Source: Nocardioides carbamazepini (GTDB taxonomy: Bacteria; Actinomycetota; Actinomycetes; Propionibacteriales; Nocardioidaceae). From it: a DNA stretch of 64,000 nt. Of this stretch, positions 55,554-63,391 are shown piece by piece. The stretch's first letter is position 1, and every line of letters begins with the position of its first letter. The stretch spans positions 186,001 to 250,000 of the forward strand of contig NZ_JAHTLF010000016.1 of NCBI RefSeq assembly GCF_024614185.1. The letters run 5' to 3'. Under the pieces are notes generated by a model, which did not search any database, was not told the DNA's origin, and worked only from the letters and a program-made list of their open reading frames with translations. Both the position numbers and the translations under genes were made by a program.

Positions 55554-56579
55554 GTGGATCCCTGGACCGTGCGTGGTCGACCCGACGAGGTCGTCGATCG
55601 GGTCGGACGCTGGCTGGCCGCGGGAGACGGCGCGGACGACGCGCCGGTGGTCGTCGAGACCTCCGGATCCACGGGTACGCCGAAGCGGGTGCTGCTGACC
55701 CGCGCCGCGCTCCTCGCCTCGGTCAGGGCCTCCGCGAGCCGCCTCGGTGCGAGCGGTCCCTGGGTGCTGGCCCTCCCGCCGACGTACGTCGCCGGGCTGC
55801 AGGTCATCGCCCGGTCTCTGGTCGCGGGCCACACCCCGACCCTGCTCGAGCGCGACGGGTGGCCGTCGGGCGAGGGCTGGTTCGTCTCGCTGGTCCCGAC
55901 CCAGCTGACCCGGATGCTGTCCTCCACGGCTGATGTCGGCGCGCTGCGCCGGGCGCACACCGTGCTGCTGGGCGGTGGTCCGATCGGTGGCGCCCTGCGG
56001 GCACGAGCGGCGGACGCGGGCGTGCGGGTCGTGGCGACGTACGGCTCGGCGGAGACCGCCGGTGGCTGCGTCTACGACGGCCTGCCGCTCGACGGCGTCG
56101 CCGTGGCACTGGGGGAGGGCGGCCGGATCCGGATCGCGGGCCCCACCCTGTTCAGCGGGTACGACGGGCGGCCGGACCTGACCGGCGAGGTGCTCGTCGA
56201 CGGCTGGTTCGTGACCTCCGACGCCGGGCGGTTCGACGAGGACGGGCGGCTGGTCGTGCTCGGCCGGGTCGACGACGTGATCGTGACCGGCGGGCTCAAC
56301 GTGCCGGGGCCGGCCGTGGCCGAGCGGCTGCGGCTGCACCCGGAGGTCGCGTCGGCCGAGGTGCTCGGCGTACCGGATCCCGAGTGGGGGAGCCGGGTCG
56401 TCGCGTTCGTGGTGGGCCCACCGGACCTCGAGACGATGCGTGCCTGGGTCGCCGAGGCACACCCCCGCGCGTGGGCGCCGCGCCAGCTCGTCCGGCTCGA
56501 CGCGATCCCGCTGCTCGCCAACGGCAAGCCCGACCGGCAGGCCCTGCTGCGCCTGGCGGCGGGAGAGGCCGCCCGATGA
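55554..56579 (+). CDS. menE: o-Succinylbenzoate-CoA ligase
   Basis: MenE activates o-succinylbenzoate with CoA. The 341-residue ANL ligase is a short version, as is common in actinobacteria. It has P-loop ETSGSTGTPKRVLLT, VVATYGSAETAGGCVY, TSDAGRFDEDGRLVVLGRVD and the C-terminal catalytic Lys in PLLANGKPDRQ. TAGCGT ends seven bases before the GTG, suggesting a leaderless start. It overlaps menC (ATGA), and menE-menC-menD form a tightly coupled operon. Confidence 0.94.
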   Translation: MDPWTVRGRPDEVVDRVGRWLAAGDGADDAPVVVETSGSTGTPKRVLLTRAALLASVRASASRLGASGPWVLALPPTYVAGLQVIARSLVAGHTPTLLERDGWPSGEGWFVSLVPTQLTRMLSSTADVGALRRAHTVLLGGGPIGGALRARAADAGVRVVATYGSAETAGGCVYDGLPLDGVAVALGEGGRIRIAGPTLFSGYDGRPDLTGEVLVDGWFVTSDAGRFDEDGRLVVLGRVDDVIVTGGLNVPGPAVAERLRLHPEVASAEVLGVPDPEWGSRVVAFVVGPPDLETMRAWVAEAHPRAWAPRQLVRLDAIPLLANGKPDRQALLRLAAGEAAR

Positions 56580-57544
56580 GGATCGTGTCCATCCCGATGC
56601 GCACACGCTTCCGCGGCATCACCGTCCGCGAGGCCGCGTTGATCGAGGGGCCGGCCGGGTGGGGGGAGTGGAGCCCGTTCCTGGAGTACTCCCCGGAGGT
56701 GGCCGAGCCCTGGCTGCGCTGCGCGGAGGAGGCGGCGGCCGGCGACTGGCCCGCGCCGGTACGCGACCGGGTCCCGGTCAACGTGACCGTGCCCGCGGTC
56801 GGACCCGAACGGGCCCACGAGATCGTCCTGGCTGGGGGCTGTCGGACCGCCAAGGTCAAGGTCGCCGAGCCCGGCCAGAGCCTCGCCGACGAGATCGCCC
56901 GGCTGGAGGCGGTCCGCGACGCCCTCGACGTCCTCGGGCCCGGCGGCCGGATCCGCGTGGACGCCAACGGCGGCTGGTCGGTCGACGACGCCGTGGCCGC
57001 GATCGGGCTGCTGGACCGCGCCGCCGGCGGACTGGAGTACGTCGAGCAGCCGGTCGCCACCGTCGAGGACCTCGCCCGCGTGCGGCGCCGGGTGAGGGTG
57101 CCGGTCGCCGCCGACGAGTCGATCCGCCGGGCCGAGGACCCCTACCGCGTGCGGGAGCTGGAGGCCGCCGACATCGCGGTGCTCAAGGTGCAGCCGCTCG
57201 GCGGCGTACGCGCCTGCCTGGAGATCGCCGAGCGCATCGGTCTGCCCGTCGTGGTGTCGAGCGCGCTGGAGACCTCGGTCGGGATCGCCGCGGGGGTCGC
57301 GCTGGCCGCCGCGCTGCCAAAGCTGCCGTATGCCTGCGGGCTGGCGACCGTGCAGCTGCTGACCGCCGACGTGGCGGTCGAGCCGCTGCTGCCGGTCGAC
57401 GGCGCGCTGCCCGTCGTCCGCCCGGTCCTGTCCGACGCGCGGCTCGAGGCGCTCGCCGCCGGTCCCGAGCGGGTCGCGCACTGGGATGCCCGGCTCGCCG
57501 AGGTGCGGGCGGTACGGACCGTGCGGAAGGATCAGCGTCCATGA
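56576..57544 (+). CDS. menC: o-Succinylbenzoate synthase
   Basis: MenC dehydrates SHCHC to o-succinylbenzoate. The 322-residue enolase-superfamily enzyme has the catalytic Lys in RTAKVKVAEPG, metal ligands in RVDANGGWS, YVEQPV and AADESI, and the second Lys in IAVLKVQPLGG. The ATG overlaps the menE stop. The stop overlaps the menD ATG. All catalytic residues appear present. Confidence 0.95.
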   Translation: MRIVSIPMRTRFRGITVREAALIEGPAGWGEWSPFLEYSPEVAEPWLRCAEEAAAGDWPAPVRDRVPVNVTVPAVGPERAHEIVLAGGCRTAKVKVAEPGQSLADEIARLEAVRDALDVLGPGGRIRVDANGGWSVDDAVAAIGLLDRAAGGLEYVEQPVATVEDLARVRRRVRVPVAADESIRRAEDPYRVRELEAADIAVLKVQPLGGVRACLEIAERIGLPVVVSSALETSVGIAAGVALAAALPKLPYACGLATVQLLTADVAVEPLLPVDGALPVVRPVLSDARLEALAAGPERVAHWDARLAEVRAVRTVRKDQRP

Positions 57545-59148
57545 CGGACAGCTCGTTCGCGCTCGCGGACGCCCTCGTCGCCCGGCTCCGTCGGGCCGGC
57601 GTGACCGAGGTCGTGGTCGCCCCCGGCTCGCGCAACGCACCCGCCGCGATGGCGCTGTGGGCAGCGGCGCGAGCAGGGGCGTTCCGGCTGCACACCCGCA
57701 TCGACGAGCGCACCGCCGGCTTCCTCGCGCTCGGCCTCACGAAGTCGGGCGCCCGCGCCGCCGTCCTCACGACCTCCGGGACCGCCGTCGCCAACCTCCA
57801 CCCCGCCGTCCTGGAGGCGGTCCACGCCGGCGTCGGGATGATCGTCGTCTCCGCCGATCGTCCCGCGCGGCTGCGCGGCACCGGTGCCAACCAGACCACC
57901 GACCAGGTGGGCATCTTCGGCCCCCTCGTCCCGACGTACGACGTCGCCTCGGTCGCGGCGCTGGACGCCGTCCCCGCCGGGTGGGACGACGTGGTCCACC
58001 TCAACGTCCAGCTCGACACACCGCTCGTCCCGGAGGTGGCCGTCGTACCGGACATTCCGGTCGTGCATGCGCCCGATCCACGACAGGAACGTCCGGTGCG
58101 ACGGGAGACCCCGCTGCCGCAGGGGCCGCGGACGGTCGTGGTCGCGGGCGACGACGCCGGGCCGCCCGCGCGGCAGCTGGCGGAGACGGCGGGCTGGCCG
58201 CTGCTGGCCGAGCCGTCGAGCGGTGCGCGGACCGGCGACAACGCCCTGCGCACCTACCGGCTGCTGCTGGCGACCGGCCTGGGCGAGCGGATCGAGCGGG
58301 TCGTGGTGTTCGGCCGCCCGACCCTGTCCAGGCCGGTGACTCGGCTCCTGGAGCGCACCGACGTCGAGGTGCTCGTCGTCCCGGCCCGCGGCGTGTGGCC
58401 GGTGCGCCCAGCCGGATCCGTCCCGGTCGAGGCGCCGGGGTGGATCGGCACGCAGCCCGACGACCCCGCCTGGCTCGATGCCTGGCGCGCGGCCGACCGC
58501 GATCTCGCCCGCCGCCTCGACCGGCTGCTCGCGGAGCAGCCCGCCCTCACGCCGTACGACGTCGCGGGGGTCACGCACGCCGCCCTCCCGGCCGGGGGGC
58601 TGCTCGTCGTGGGGGCCTCCAGCCCTATTCGGGACCTCGACGTCATGGTCCGCCCGCCCGCGGTCGGCACCCGCCGCAAGGTGATCGCGAACCGCGGCCT
58701 CGCCGGCATCGACGGCACGATCAGCACCGCCGTCGGTGCCGCGCTCGGCCGCCGCGAGTCGGCCAGGAACCTCGCCCTCATGGGGGATCTGACGTTCCTC
58801 CACGACCAGACCGCGCTCGTGCTCGGCCCCGACGAGCCGCGGCCGGACCTGACGATCGTCGTGCCCAACGACGACGGGGGTGCCATCTTCTCCTCGCTGG
58901 AGCAGGGGGCGCCGGCCCACGCGGCGTCCTTCGAGCGACTCTTCGGCACCCCGCACGGCCACGACCTCGCGAGCCTGTGCGCGGCCGCGCGGATCCCGCA
59001 CCTGCGGGTCGGCTCGCGACCCGAGCTCGAGCAGGCCCTGGCCAGCCCCAACGGGGGCATCGAGGTGGTCGAGGCGACCGTCAGCCGCACCGGCCGCCGC
59101 GAGCTGGACCTGCGGATCCGCGCACTCGCCACCACCCAGGAGGACTGA
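57541..59148 (+). CDS. menD: SEPHCHC synthase (menaquinone biosynthesis)
   Basis: MenD is the thiamine-diphosphate enzyme joining 2-oxoglutarate to isochorismate. The 535-residue protein has VVVAPGSRNAPAAMALW, the ThDP-activating Glu in RIDERTAGFLALGL, TTSGTAVANLHPAVLEAVHA and the ThDP/metal motif MGDLTFLHDQTALVL with IVVPNDDGG. It is the last gene of menE-C-D. menF and menB are not in this window. A 151-base inverted-repeat element follows directly. Confidence 0.96.
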   Translation: MTDSSFALADALVARLRRAGVTEVVVAPGSRNAPAAMALWAAARAGAFRLHTRIDERTAGFLALGLTKSGARAAVLTTSGTAVANLHPAVLEAVHAGVGMIVVSADRPARLRGTGANQTTDQVGIFGPLVPTYDVASVAALDAVPAGWDDVVHLNVQLDTPLVPEVAVVPDIPVVHAPDPRQERPVRRETPLPQGPRTVVVAGDDAGPPARQLAETAGWPLLAEPSSGARTGDNALRTYRLLLATGLGERIERVVVFGRPTLSRPVTRLLERTDVEVLVVPARGVWPVRPAGSVPVEAPGWIGTQPDDPAWLDAWRAADRDLARRLDRLLAEQPALTPYDVAGVTHAALPAGGLLVVGASSPIRDLDVMVRPPAVGTRRKVIANRGLAGIDGTISTAVGAALGRRESARNLALMGDLTFLHDQTALVLGPDEPRPDLTIVVPNDDGGAIFSSLEQGAPAHAASFERLFGTPHGHDLASLCAAARIPHLRVGSRPELEQALASPNGGIEVVEATVSRTGRRELDLRIRALATTQED

Positions 59149-59152
59149 GCCA

Positions 59153-59303
59153 TGATCCGCCGATGGCTGCCTACTACGCGACACCCCACGGGCGCGCTCG
59201 CTGCGTTGCAGCCGCTCGATGGTGCAACCAGACCGCCGTCGCGACTGCGCCTTGCGATCGCACCCGTGGGATGCCGCTCGCAACGGCACCCATCGGCGGA
59301 TCA
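59153..59303. mobile_element. 151-bp MITE-like element with 14-bp terminal inverted repeats
   Basis: TGATCCGCCGATGG (59153-59166) and its exact complement (59290-59303) end a 151-base element between menD and the antiporter. Inner complementary pairs include CCCACGGG (59185-59192) with CCCGTGGG (59263-59270), and GTTGCA with TGCAAC around the centre. The left end resembles the inverted repeat at 42487-42540. No transposase is encoded and no clear target duplication was found, so a miniature element or a structured RNA are both possible. Confidence 0.6.
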
Positions 59304-59313
59304 GGGCTGACCC

Positions 59314-61179
59314 ATGGAGATCGCGCTCCTGCTCGTCGCCATCGCGGTGGTCGTCCTGACGGTCACCGCCCTCTCCGAGCGGGTGGAGATCCCCGCGCCG
59401 CTGACCCTGGTCGTGGTGGGTGTCGCGGCGTCGTACGTCCCCGGCGTGCCCCAGCTCCACCTCGAGCCCGAGGTCGTGCTGCTCGGCCTGCTGCCGCCGC
59501 TGCTCTACTCAGCGGCGGTCAACACCTCGCTCGTCGACTTCAACGCCAACCGGGGCCCGATCCTGCTGCTCTCCGTCGGGCTGGTGGCGTTCACGACGGT
59601 CGGCGTCGCCGTCGTCGTGAAGCTCGTGATCCCGGACCTCGGCTGGGCGCTGGCCGTCGCGATCGGTGCCGTCGTCGCGCCGCCCGACGCCGTCGCCGCG
59701 ACCGCGATCGGGCGCCGGATCGGGCTGCCCCGCCGGGTCGTCACGATCCTCGAGGGTGAGTCGCTGCTCAACGACGCCAGCGCCCTGGTCGCCCTGCGCA
59801 CCGCCATCGCGGCCCTCGGCGCCACGGTCGCCGCGTGGGAGGTCGGGCTCGACTTCGCGGTCGCCGCCGGCGGTGGTGCCGCGGTCGGCGGCCTCACCTT
59901 CGTCGTGGTCGGCTTCATCCGCAAGAAGGTCACCGACCCGCTGCTCGACACCGCGATCTCGCTGGTGATCCCGTTCGCGTCGTACATCCTGGCCGAGGAG
60001 GTGCACGCCTCCGGCGTGGTCGCCGTCGTCGTCGCCGGGCTGCTGCTCGGCCACGTGGCGCCGGTGCTGCAGTCGGCCCAGTCGCGGATCGCCGAGCGCA
60101 CGAACTGGCGCACCATCGCCTACGTCCTGGAGAACACGGTCTTCCTCCTCATCGGCCTGCAGGCCGACTGGCTGCTCGGTGAGGTCGGTGAGAGCGAGTT
60201 CGCGGGATCCCGGATCGCGGTGGCGTGCGCGGCGGCCTTCGGTGCGTGCGTCGTGCTGCGGCTGGTCTGGGTGTTCGCGGCGAGCGGCCTCCTCCTGCGC
60301 CGCTCGGACGCGGCGCGCGGCGAGGAGCCGATGCTGTGGCGCAGCTCGTTCCTGATCGGCTGGGCCGGGATGCGGGGCGTGGTCACCCTGGCCGCCGCGT
60401 TCACCGTCCCCGAGGACACCGCGCACCGCGAGGTGCTCCTCGTCATCGCCTTCACGGTCGTCGCCGGCACCCTGCTCGGCCAGGGCATGACCCTGCCGCT
60501 GCTGGCCCGCCGGCTCAGAGTCGCCGGCCCCGACCCGCACGACGACGCGCTCGCCCGCGCCACGCTGCTCCAACAGGCGGCCAAGGCCGGGATCCATCGC
60601 CTCGACGAGCTGGCCGCCGACGCCGACGACCCCCACCAGGTGCGCGCCCTCATCATCCAGCGCATCGAGCAGCGCAACTTCGCGGCGTGGGAGCGGCTCG
60701 GCACCACCGAGGGCGAGGAGAGCCCGAGCGACCTCTACTCCCGCTGGCGCGGCGACATGATCGAGGCGGAGCGCCGGCGGGTGCTGGAGATCCGGTCCAC
60801 CGGGTCGGTCCCCTCGGAGATCGTCAGCGAGGTGCTGGCCATGCTCGACGTGGAGGAGTCGATGCTCGACGCGGCGGAGGCCGCCCGCGCCGACCTGCGC
60901 TCCACGGGCCGGCAGCAGCGCCACGACGGCTGCGAGCACCTCGCCAGCACCCCGCTTCTCGACCCGCCCGACGAGCCCGCCTGTGCGGCGTGCCTTGCCG
61001 ACGGCACCCGGTGGGTGGCGCTGCGGATGTGCCTGTCCTGCGGCGAGGTCGGCTGTTGCGACTCCTCCCCGGGCCGCCATGCCACGGCCCACTTCCGCAC
61101 GACCCAGCATGCCGTCATGCGGTCGGTCGAGCCCGACGAGGACTGGCGGTGGTGCTTCGTGCACCACCAGACGGGCTGA
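59314..61179 (+). CDS. Na+/H+ antiporter (CPA1/NhaP type) with C-terminal UBP-type zinc finger
   Basis: The 621-residue protein has about 12 membrane helices (residues 1-400), with the ion-site sequence VVAPPDAVAATAIGRR and ILEGESLLNDASALVALRT, as in CPA1 antiporters. A helical cytoplasmic region follows. Residues about 538-621 form a UBP-type zinc finger: CEHL, ACAACLADG, WVALRMCLSCGEVGCCDSSP, GRHATAHF, QHAVMRS and WCFVHH. In eukaryotes this finger binds ubiquitin C termini. In bacteria its partner is unknown; it might sense ions, metals or Pup-like peptides, but that is speculation. Confidence 0.92.
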   Translation: MEIALLLVAIAVVVLTVTALSERVEIPAPLTLVVVGVAASYVPGVPQLHLEPEVVLLGLLPPLLYSAAVNTSLVDFNANRGPILLLSVGLVAFTTVGVAVVVKLVIPDLGWALAVAIGAVVAPPDAVAATAIGRRIGLPRRVVTILEGESLLNDASALVALRTAIAALGATVAAWEVGLDFAVAAGGGAAVGGLTFVVVGFIRKKVTDPLLDTAISLVIPFASYILAEEVHASGVVAVVVAGLLLGHVAPVLQSAQSRIAERTNWRTIAYVLENTVFLLIGLQADWLLGEVGESEFAGSRIAVACAAAFGACVVLRLVWVFAASGLLLRRSDAARGEEPMLWRSSFLIGWAGMRGVVTLAAAFTVPEDTAHREVLLVIAFTVVAGTLLGQGMTLPLLARRLRVAGPDPHDDALARATLLQQAAKAGIHRLDELAADADDPHQVRALIIQRIEQRNFAAWERLGTTEGEESPSDLYSRWRGDMIEAERRRVLEIRSTGSVPSEIVSEVLAMLDVEESMLDAAEAARADLRSTGRQQRHDGCEHLASTPLLDPPDEPACAACLADGTRWVALRMCLSCGEVGCCDSSPGRHATAHFRTTQHAVMRSVEPDEDWRWCFVHHQTG

Positions 61180-61214
61180 GTCCGGAGCGGACCGGCGGGA
61201 CTACCGTGGGCACC

Positions 61215-61853
61215 ATGCGCCTCACCAAGTTCGGCCACTCCGCGGTCCGGATCGAGCACGGCGGTACGACCATCGCCCTCGACCCGGGGGTGTGGAGCCA
61301 GCGCGAGTGCGTCGACGGGGTCGACGCGGTGCTGATCACCCACGAGCACCCGGACCACTACGCGCCGGACCTGCTGCGCGCCACCGACGCGCCGATCTTC
61401 ACCATCGACGCGGTCGCGGCGCAGATCCGCGCCGGCGCGCCGGACCTGGCCGAGCGGGTCACCGTGGTCGCGCCGGAGGAGGTCTGGTCCGTCGGCGGCT
61501 TCGGCGTCCGCGCCGTGGGGGAGCTGCATGCCGTGATCCATCCGGAGCTGCCCCGCTTCCACAACAGCGGCTACCTCCTCACCGCAGGGGAGGTCACGAT
61601 CTTCCACCCGGGCGATGCGCTGACCGGGCCCGGAGCTCCGGTCGACGTACTCCTCGCCCCGGTGTGCGCACCGTGGATGCGGGTCTCGGAGGGCGTCGAC
61701 TTCGCGCGCCGGGTGGGTGCGGCCCGCAATGTCGCCATCCACGACCGGGTGTTCTCGGCCGAGGGACTCGGTGTCGCCGACGCCCAGTTCGGCCGCTTCC
61801 TCGAGGCGGCCGGACAGGACTACACGCGGCTCGCGGACGGCGCCGATCTGTGA
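61215..61853 (+). CDS. MBL-fold metallo-hydrolase
   Basis: The 212-residue protein is a short metallo-beta-lactamase-fold enzyme with FGHSAVRIEHGGTTIALDPG, the metal motif ITHEHPDHY, HNSGYLLTAGEVTIFHPGDA and a final metal His in VAIHDRVF. It resembles the UPF0173/UlaG-like group. The substrate is unknown. TACCGT ends seven bases before the ATG (leaderless). A stem-loop follows the stop. Confidence 0.9.
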   Translation: MRLTKFGHSAVRIEHGGTTIALDPGVWSQRECVDGVDAVLITHEHPDHYAPDLLRATDAPIFTIDAVAAQIRAGAPDLAERVTVVAPEEVWSVGGFGVRAVGELHAVIHPELPRFHNSGYLLTAGEVTIFHPGDALTGPGAPVDVLLAPVCAPWMRVSEGVDFARRVGAARNVAIHDRVFSAEGLGVADAQFGRFLEAAGQDYTRLADGADL

Positions 61854-61859
61854 CCGGTC

Positions 61860-61913
61860 GCTGACCGGAGCCCGCACCGGTCGCCGCCGATCACCGGGAG
61901 CGGGCCGGTCAGC
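61860..61913 (+). terminator. Stem-loop after the MBL-fold gene
   Basis: GCTGACCGG (61860-61868) pairs with CCGGTCAGC (61905-61913), and inside it CCCGC (61871-61875) pairs with GCGGG (61900-61904), with a two-base bulge on one side. It begins six bases after the stop and likely terminates the transcript. Confidence 0.6.
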
Positions 61914-61945
61914 CGGCGCTCAGGCGGACCGGGCATGATGGCCCG

Positions 61946-62626
61946 ATGCCGATCGCTCGATCCACCGTCGTGGGCGCCACCACCGGCGTCCTCCTCCTCG
62001 CCGGAGCCGTGGGCTTCGGCGTCGGCCTCCCCAAGGTCGTCGACGACGCGTCCGCGGCGTCCGCCGCCGACCTCCCGACCCTGCCGGACCGGCTCGACGA
62101 CCGCATGGTCGCCCTGTCGGCCGTGACCGCCGAGGATGCCGGTCTCACCGACCCGGCCGACCTCGAGGCCATCGAGCAGGTCACCGACCGGGCCGCGACC
62201 GGCGACACCGAGGCGTCGAGCGAGCTCTCCGCCATCTACGGCGCCGCCCGGGTCCGTGCCTACGTCGACGCCGCGGTGATGGGCCAGAGCGATGCGCAGG
62301 TGGCGCCGGCCCAGATCGCCGTCACCATCAGTGCCGGCGGCGCCGGCCTGGTCATCCCGAGCGGCCCGTTCAAGATCGACCAGCAGGGCGGCTCGCACTA
62401 CGAGCTGCGCGCGATCGACGGCTACCGCTGCGCCGTCGCGTGGCAGGAGGGCGCCGACCCCACGACGGGCGTGCCCACCGGCGGCGAGGTCCCCGCGGCC
62501 AACTACCAGGCCGAGTGCCGCACCGAGCGCGACGGCCTCAGCTACGACGTCTACGCCACCGGGCTCGCGCCCGAGGAGGTCGCGTCGTACGTCGACCGCG
62601 TGCTCGAGCTCACCGAGGAGGGCTGA
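61946..62626 (+). CDS. Exported or membrane-anchored protein of unknown function
   Basis: The 226-residue protein has an N-terminal hydrophobic signal/anchor ([20 protein letters not shown]) and an acidic helical segment. A beta-rich C-terminal domain holds two Cys likely to form a disulfide ([18 protein letters not shown]). CATGAT ends six bases before the ATG. It precedes menG by 8 bases and is probably co-transcribed with it. I do not recognise the family. Confidence 0.8.
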   Translation: MPIARSTVVGATTGVLLLAGAVGFGVGLPKVVDDASAASAADLPTLPDRLDDRMVALSAVTAEDAGLTDPADLEAIEQVTDRAATGDTEASSELSAIYGAARVRAYVDAAVMGQSDAQVAPAQIAVTISAGGAGLVIPSGPFKIDQQGGSHYELRAIDGYRCAVAWQEGADPTTGVPTGGEVPAANYQAECRTERDGLSYDVYATGLAPEEVASYVDRVLELTEEG

Positions 62627-62634
62627 GCACCCCG

Positions 62635-63324
62635 ATGGCCCGCGCCGAGCTCGACAAGCAGCCCGCCGACGTACGCCGGATGTTCGACGCCGTCGCCCGG
62701 CGCTACGACCTGACCAACGACATCCTGTCCTTCGGCCAGGACCGCCGCTGGCGGCGCGAGGTGCTCGCCTCGGTCGACCCGTCGTACGGCGACCGGGTGC
62801 TCGATCTCGCGGCCGGCACCGGCACCTCGAGCCAGCCGTTCCTGGACGCCGGCGCCGAGGTCGTGCCGTGCGACTTCTCGATCGGCATGCTCCAGGTCGG
62901 CAAGTCGCAGCTGCCCCACCTGCCGTTCACGGCCGGCGACGGCACGAGGCTGCCTTTCCGGGACGGGACCTTCGACGCCGTCACGATCTCCTTCGGGCTG
63001 CGCAATATCGTCGACCCGCTGGCGGGGCTGGCGGAGATGCGCCGGGTCACCAAGCCCGGCGGCCGGCTGGTCGTGTGCGAGTTCAGCCACCCGACCTGGA
63101 GTCCCTGGCGCACCGTCTACATCGAGTACCTGATGAAGGCGCTGCCCGCCGTCGCGCGCGCCGTCTCCTCCGCGCCCGACGCGTACGTCTATCTCGCGGA
63201 GTCCATCCGCGCCTGGCCGGACCAGCGCGGGCTGGCCGACCTGATCGCCGAGGCCGGATGGACCCGCCCCCAGTGGCGCAACCTGTCCGGCGGCATCGTC
63301 GCCCTGCACCGCGCAACCGCCTGA
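62635..63324 (+). CDS. menG: Demethylmenaquinone methyltransferase
   Basis: MenG (UbiE family) methylates demethylmenaquinone to menaquinone, the last step of the pathway. The 229-residue protein has [20 protein letters not shown], motif [40 protein letters not shown] and VVCEFSHPT. It completes the menA/E/C/D set found upstream. Its stop lies within the first unit of a short direct repeat. Confidence 0.95.
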   Translation: MARAELDKQPADVRRMFDAVARRYDLTNDILSFGQDRRWRREVLASVDPSYGDRVLDLAAGTGTSSQPFLDAGAEVVPCDFSIGMLQVGKSQLPHLPFTAGDGTRLPFRDGTFDAVTISFGLRNIVDPLAGLAEMRRVTKPGGRLVVCEFSHPTWSPWRTVYIEYLMKALPAVARAVSSAPDAYVYLAESIRAWPDQRGLADLIAEAGWTRPQWRNLSGGIVALHRATA

Positions 63325-63380
63325 CGAAACCGCTGCTGTCCGCCCGACGAAACCGCTAGGGATAGCCCGACGAAACCGCT
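63323..63380. repeat. Three direct GACGAAACCGCT repeats, 23-bp period
   Basis: GACGAAACCGCT begins at 63323, 63346 and 63369, exactly 23 bases apart. The first overlaps the menG stop codon, and the last runs into the TACTCT -10 element of the ATPase gene. Similar single words occur after ccsB (GACGAATCCGGTAG near 53896) and after the glutaredoxin gene. Confidence 0.85.
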
Positions 63381-63391
63381 ACTCTGGCCGG

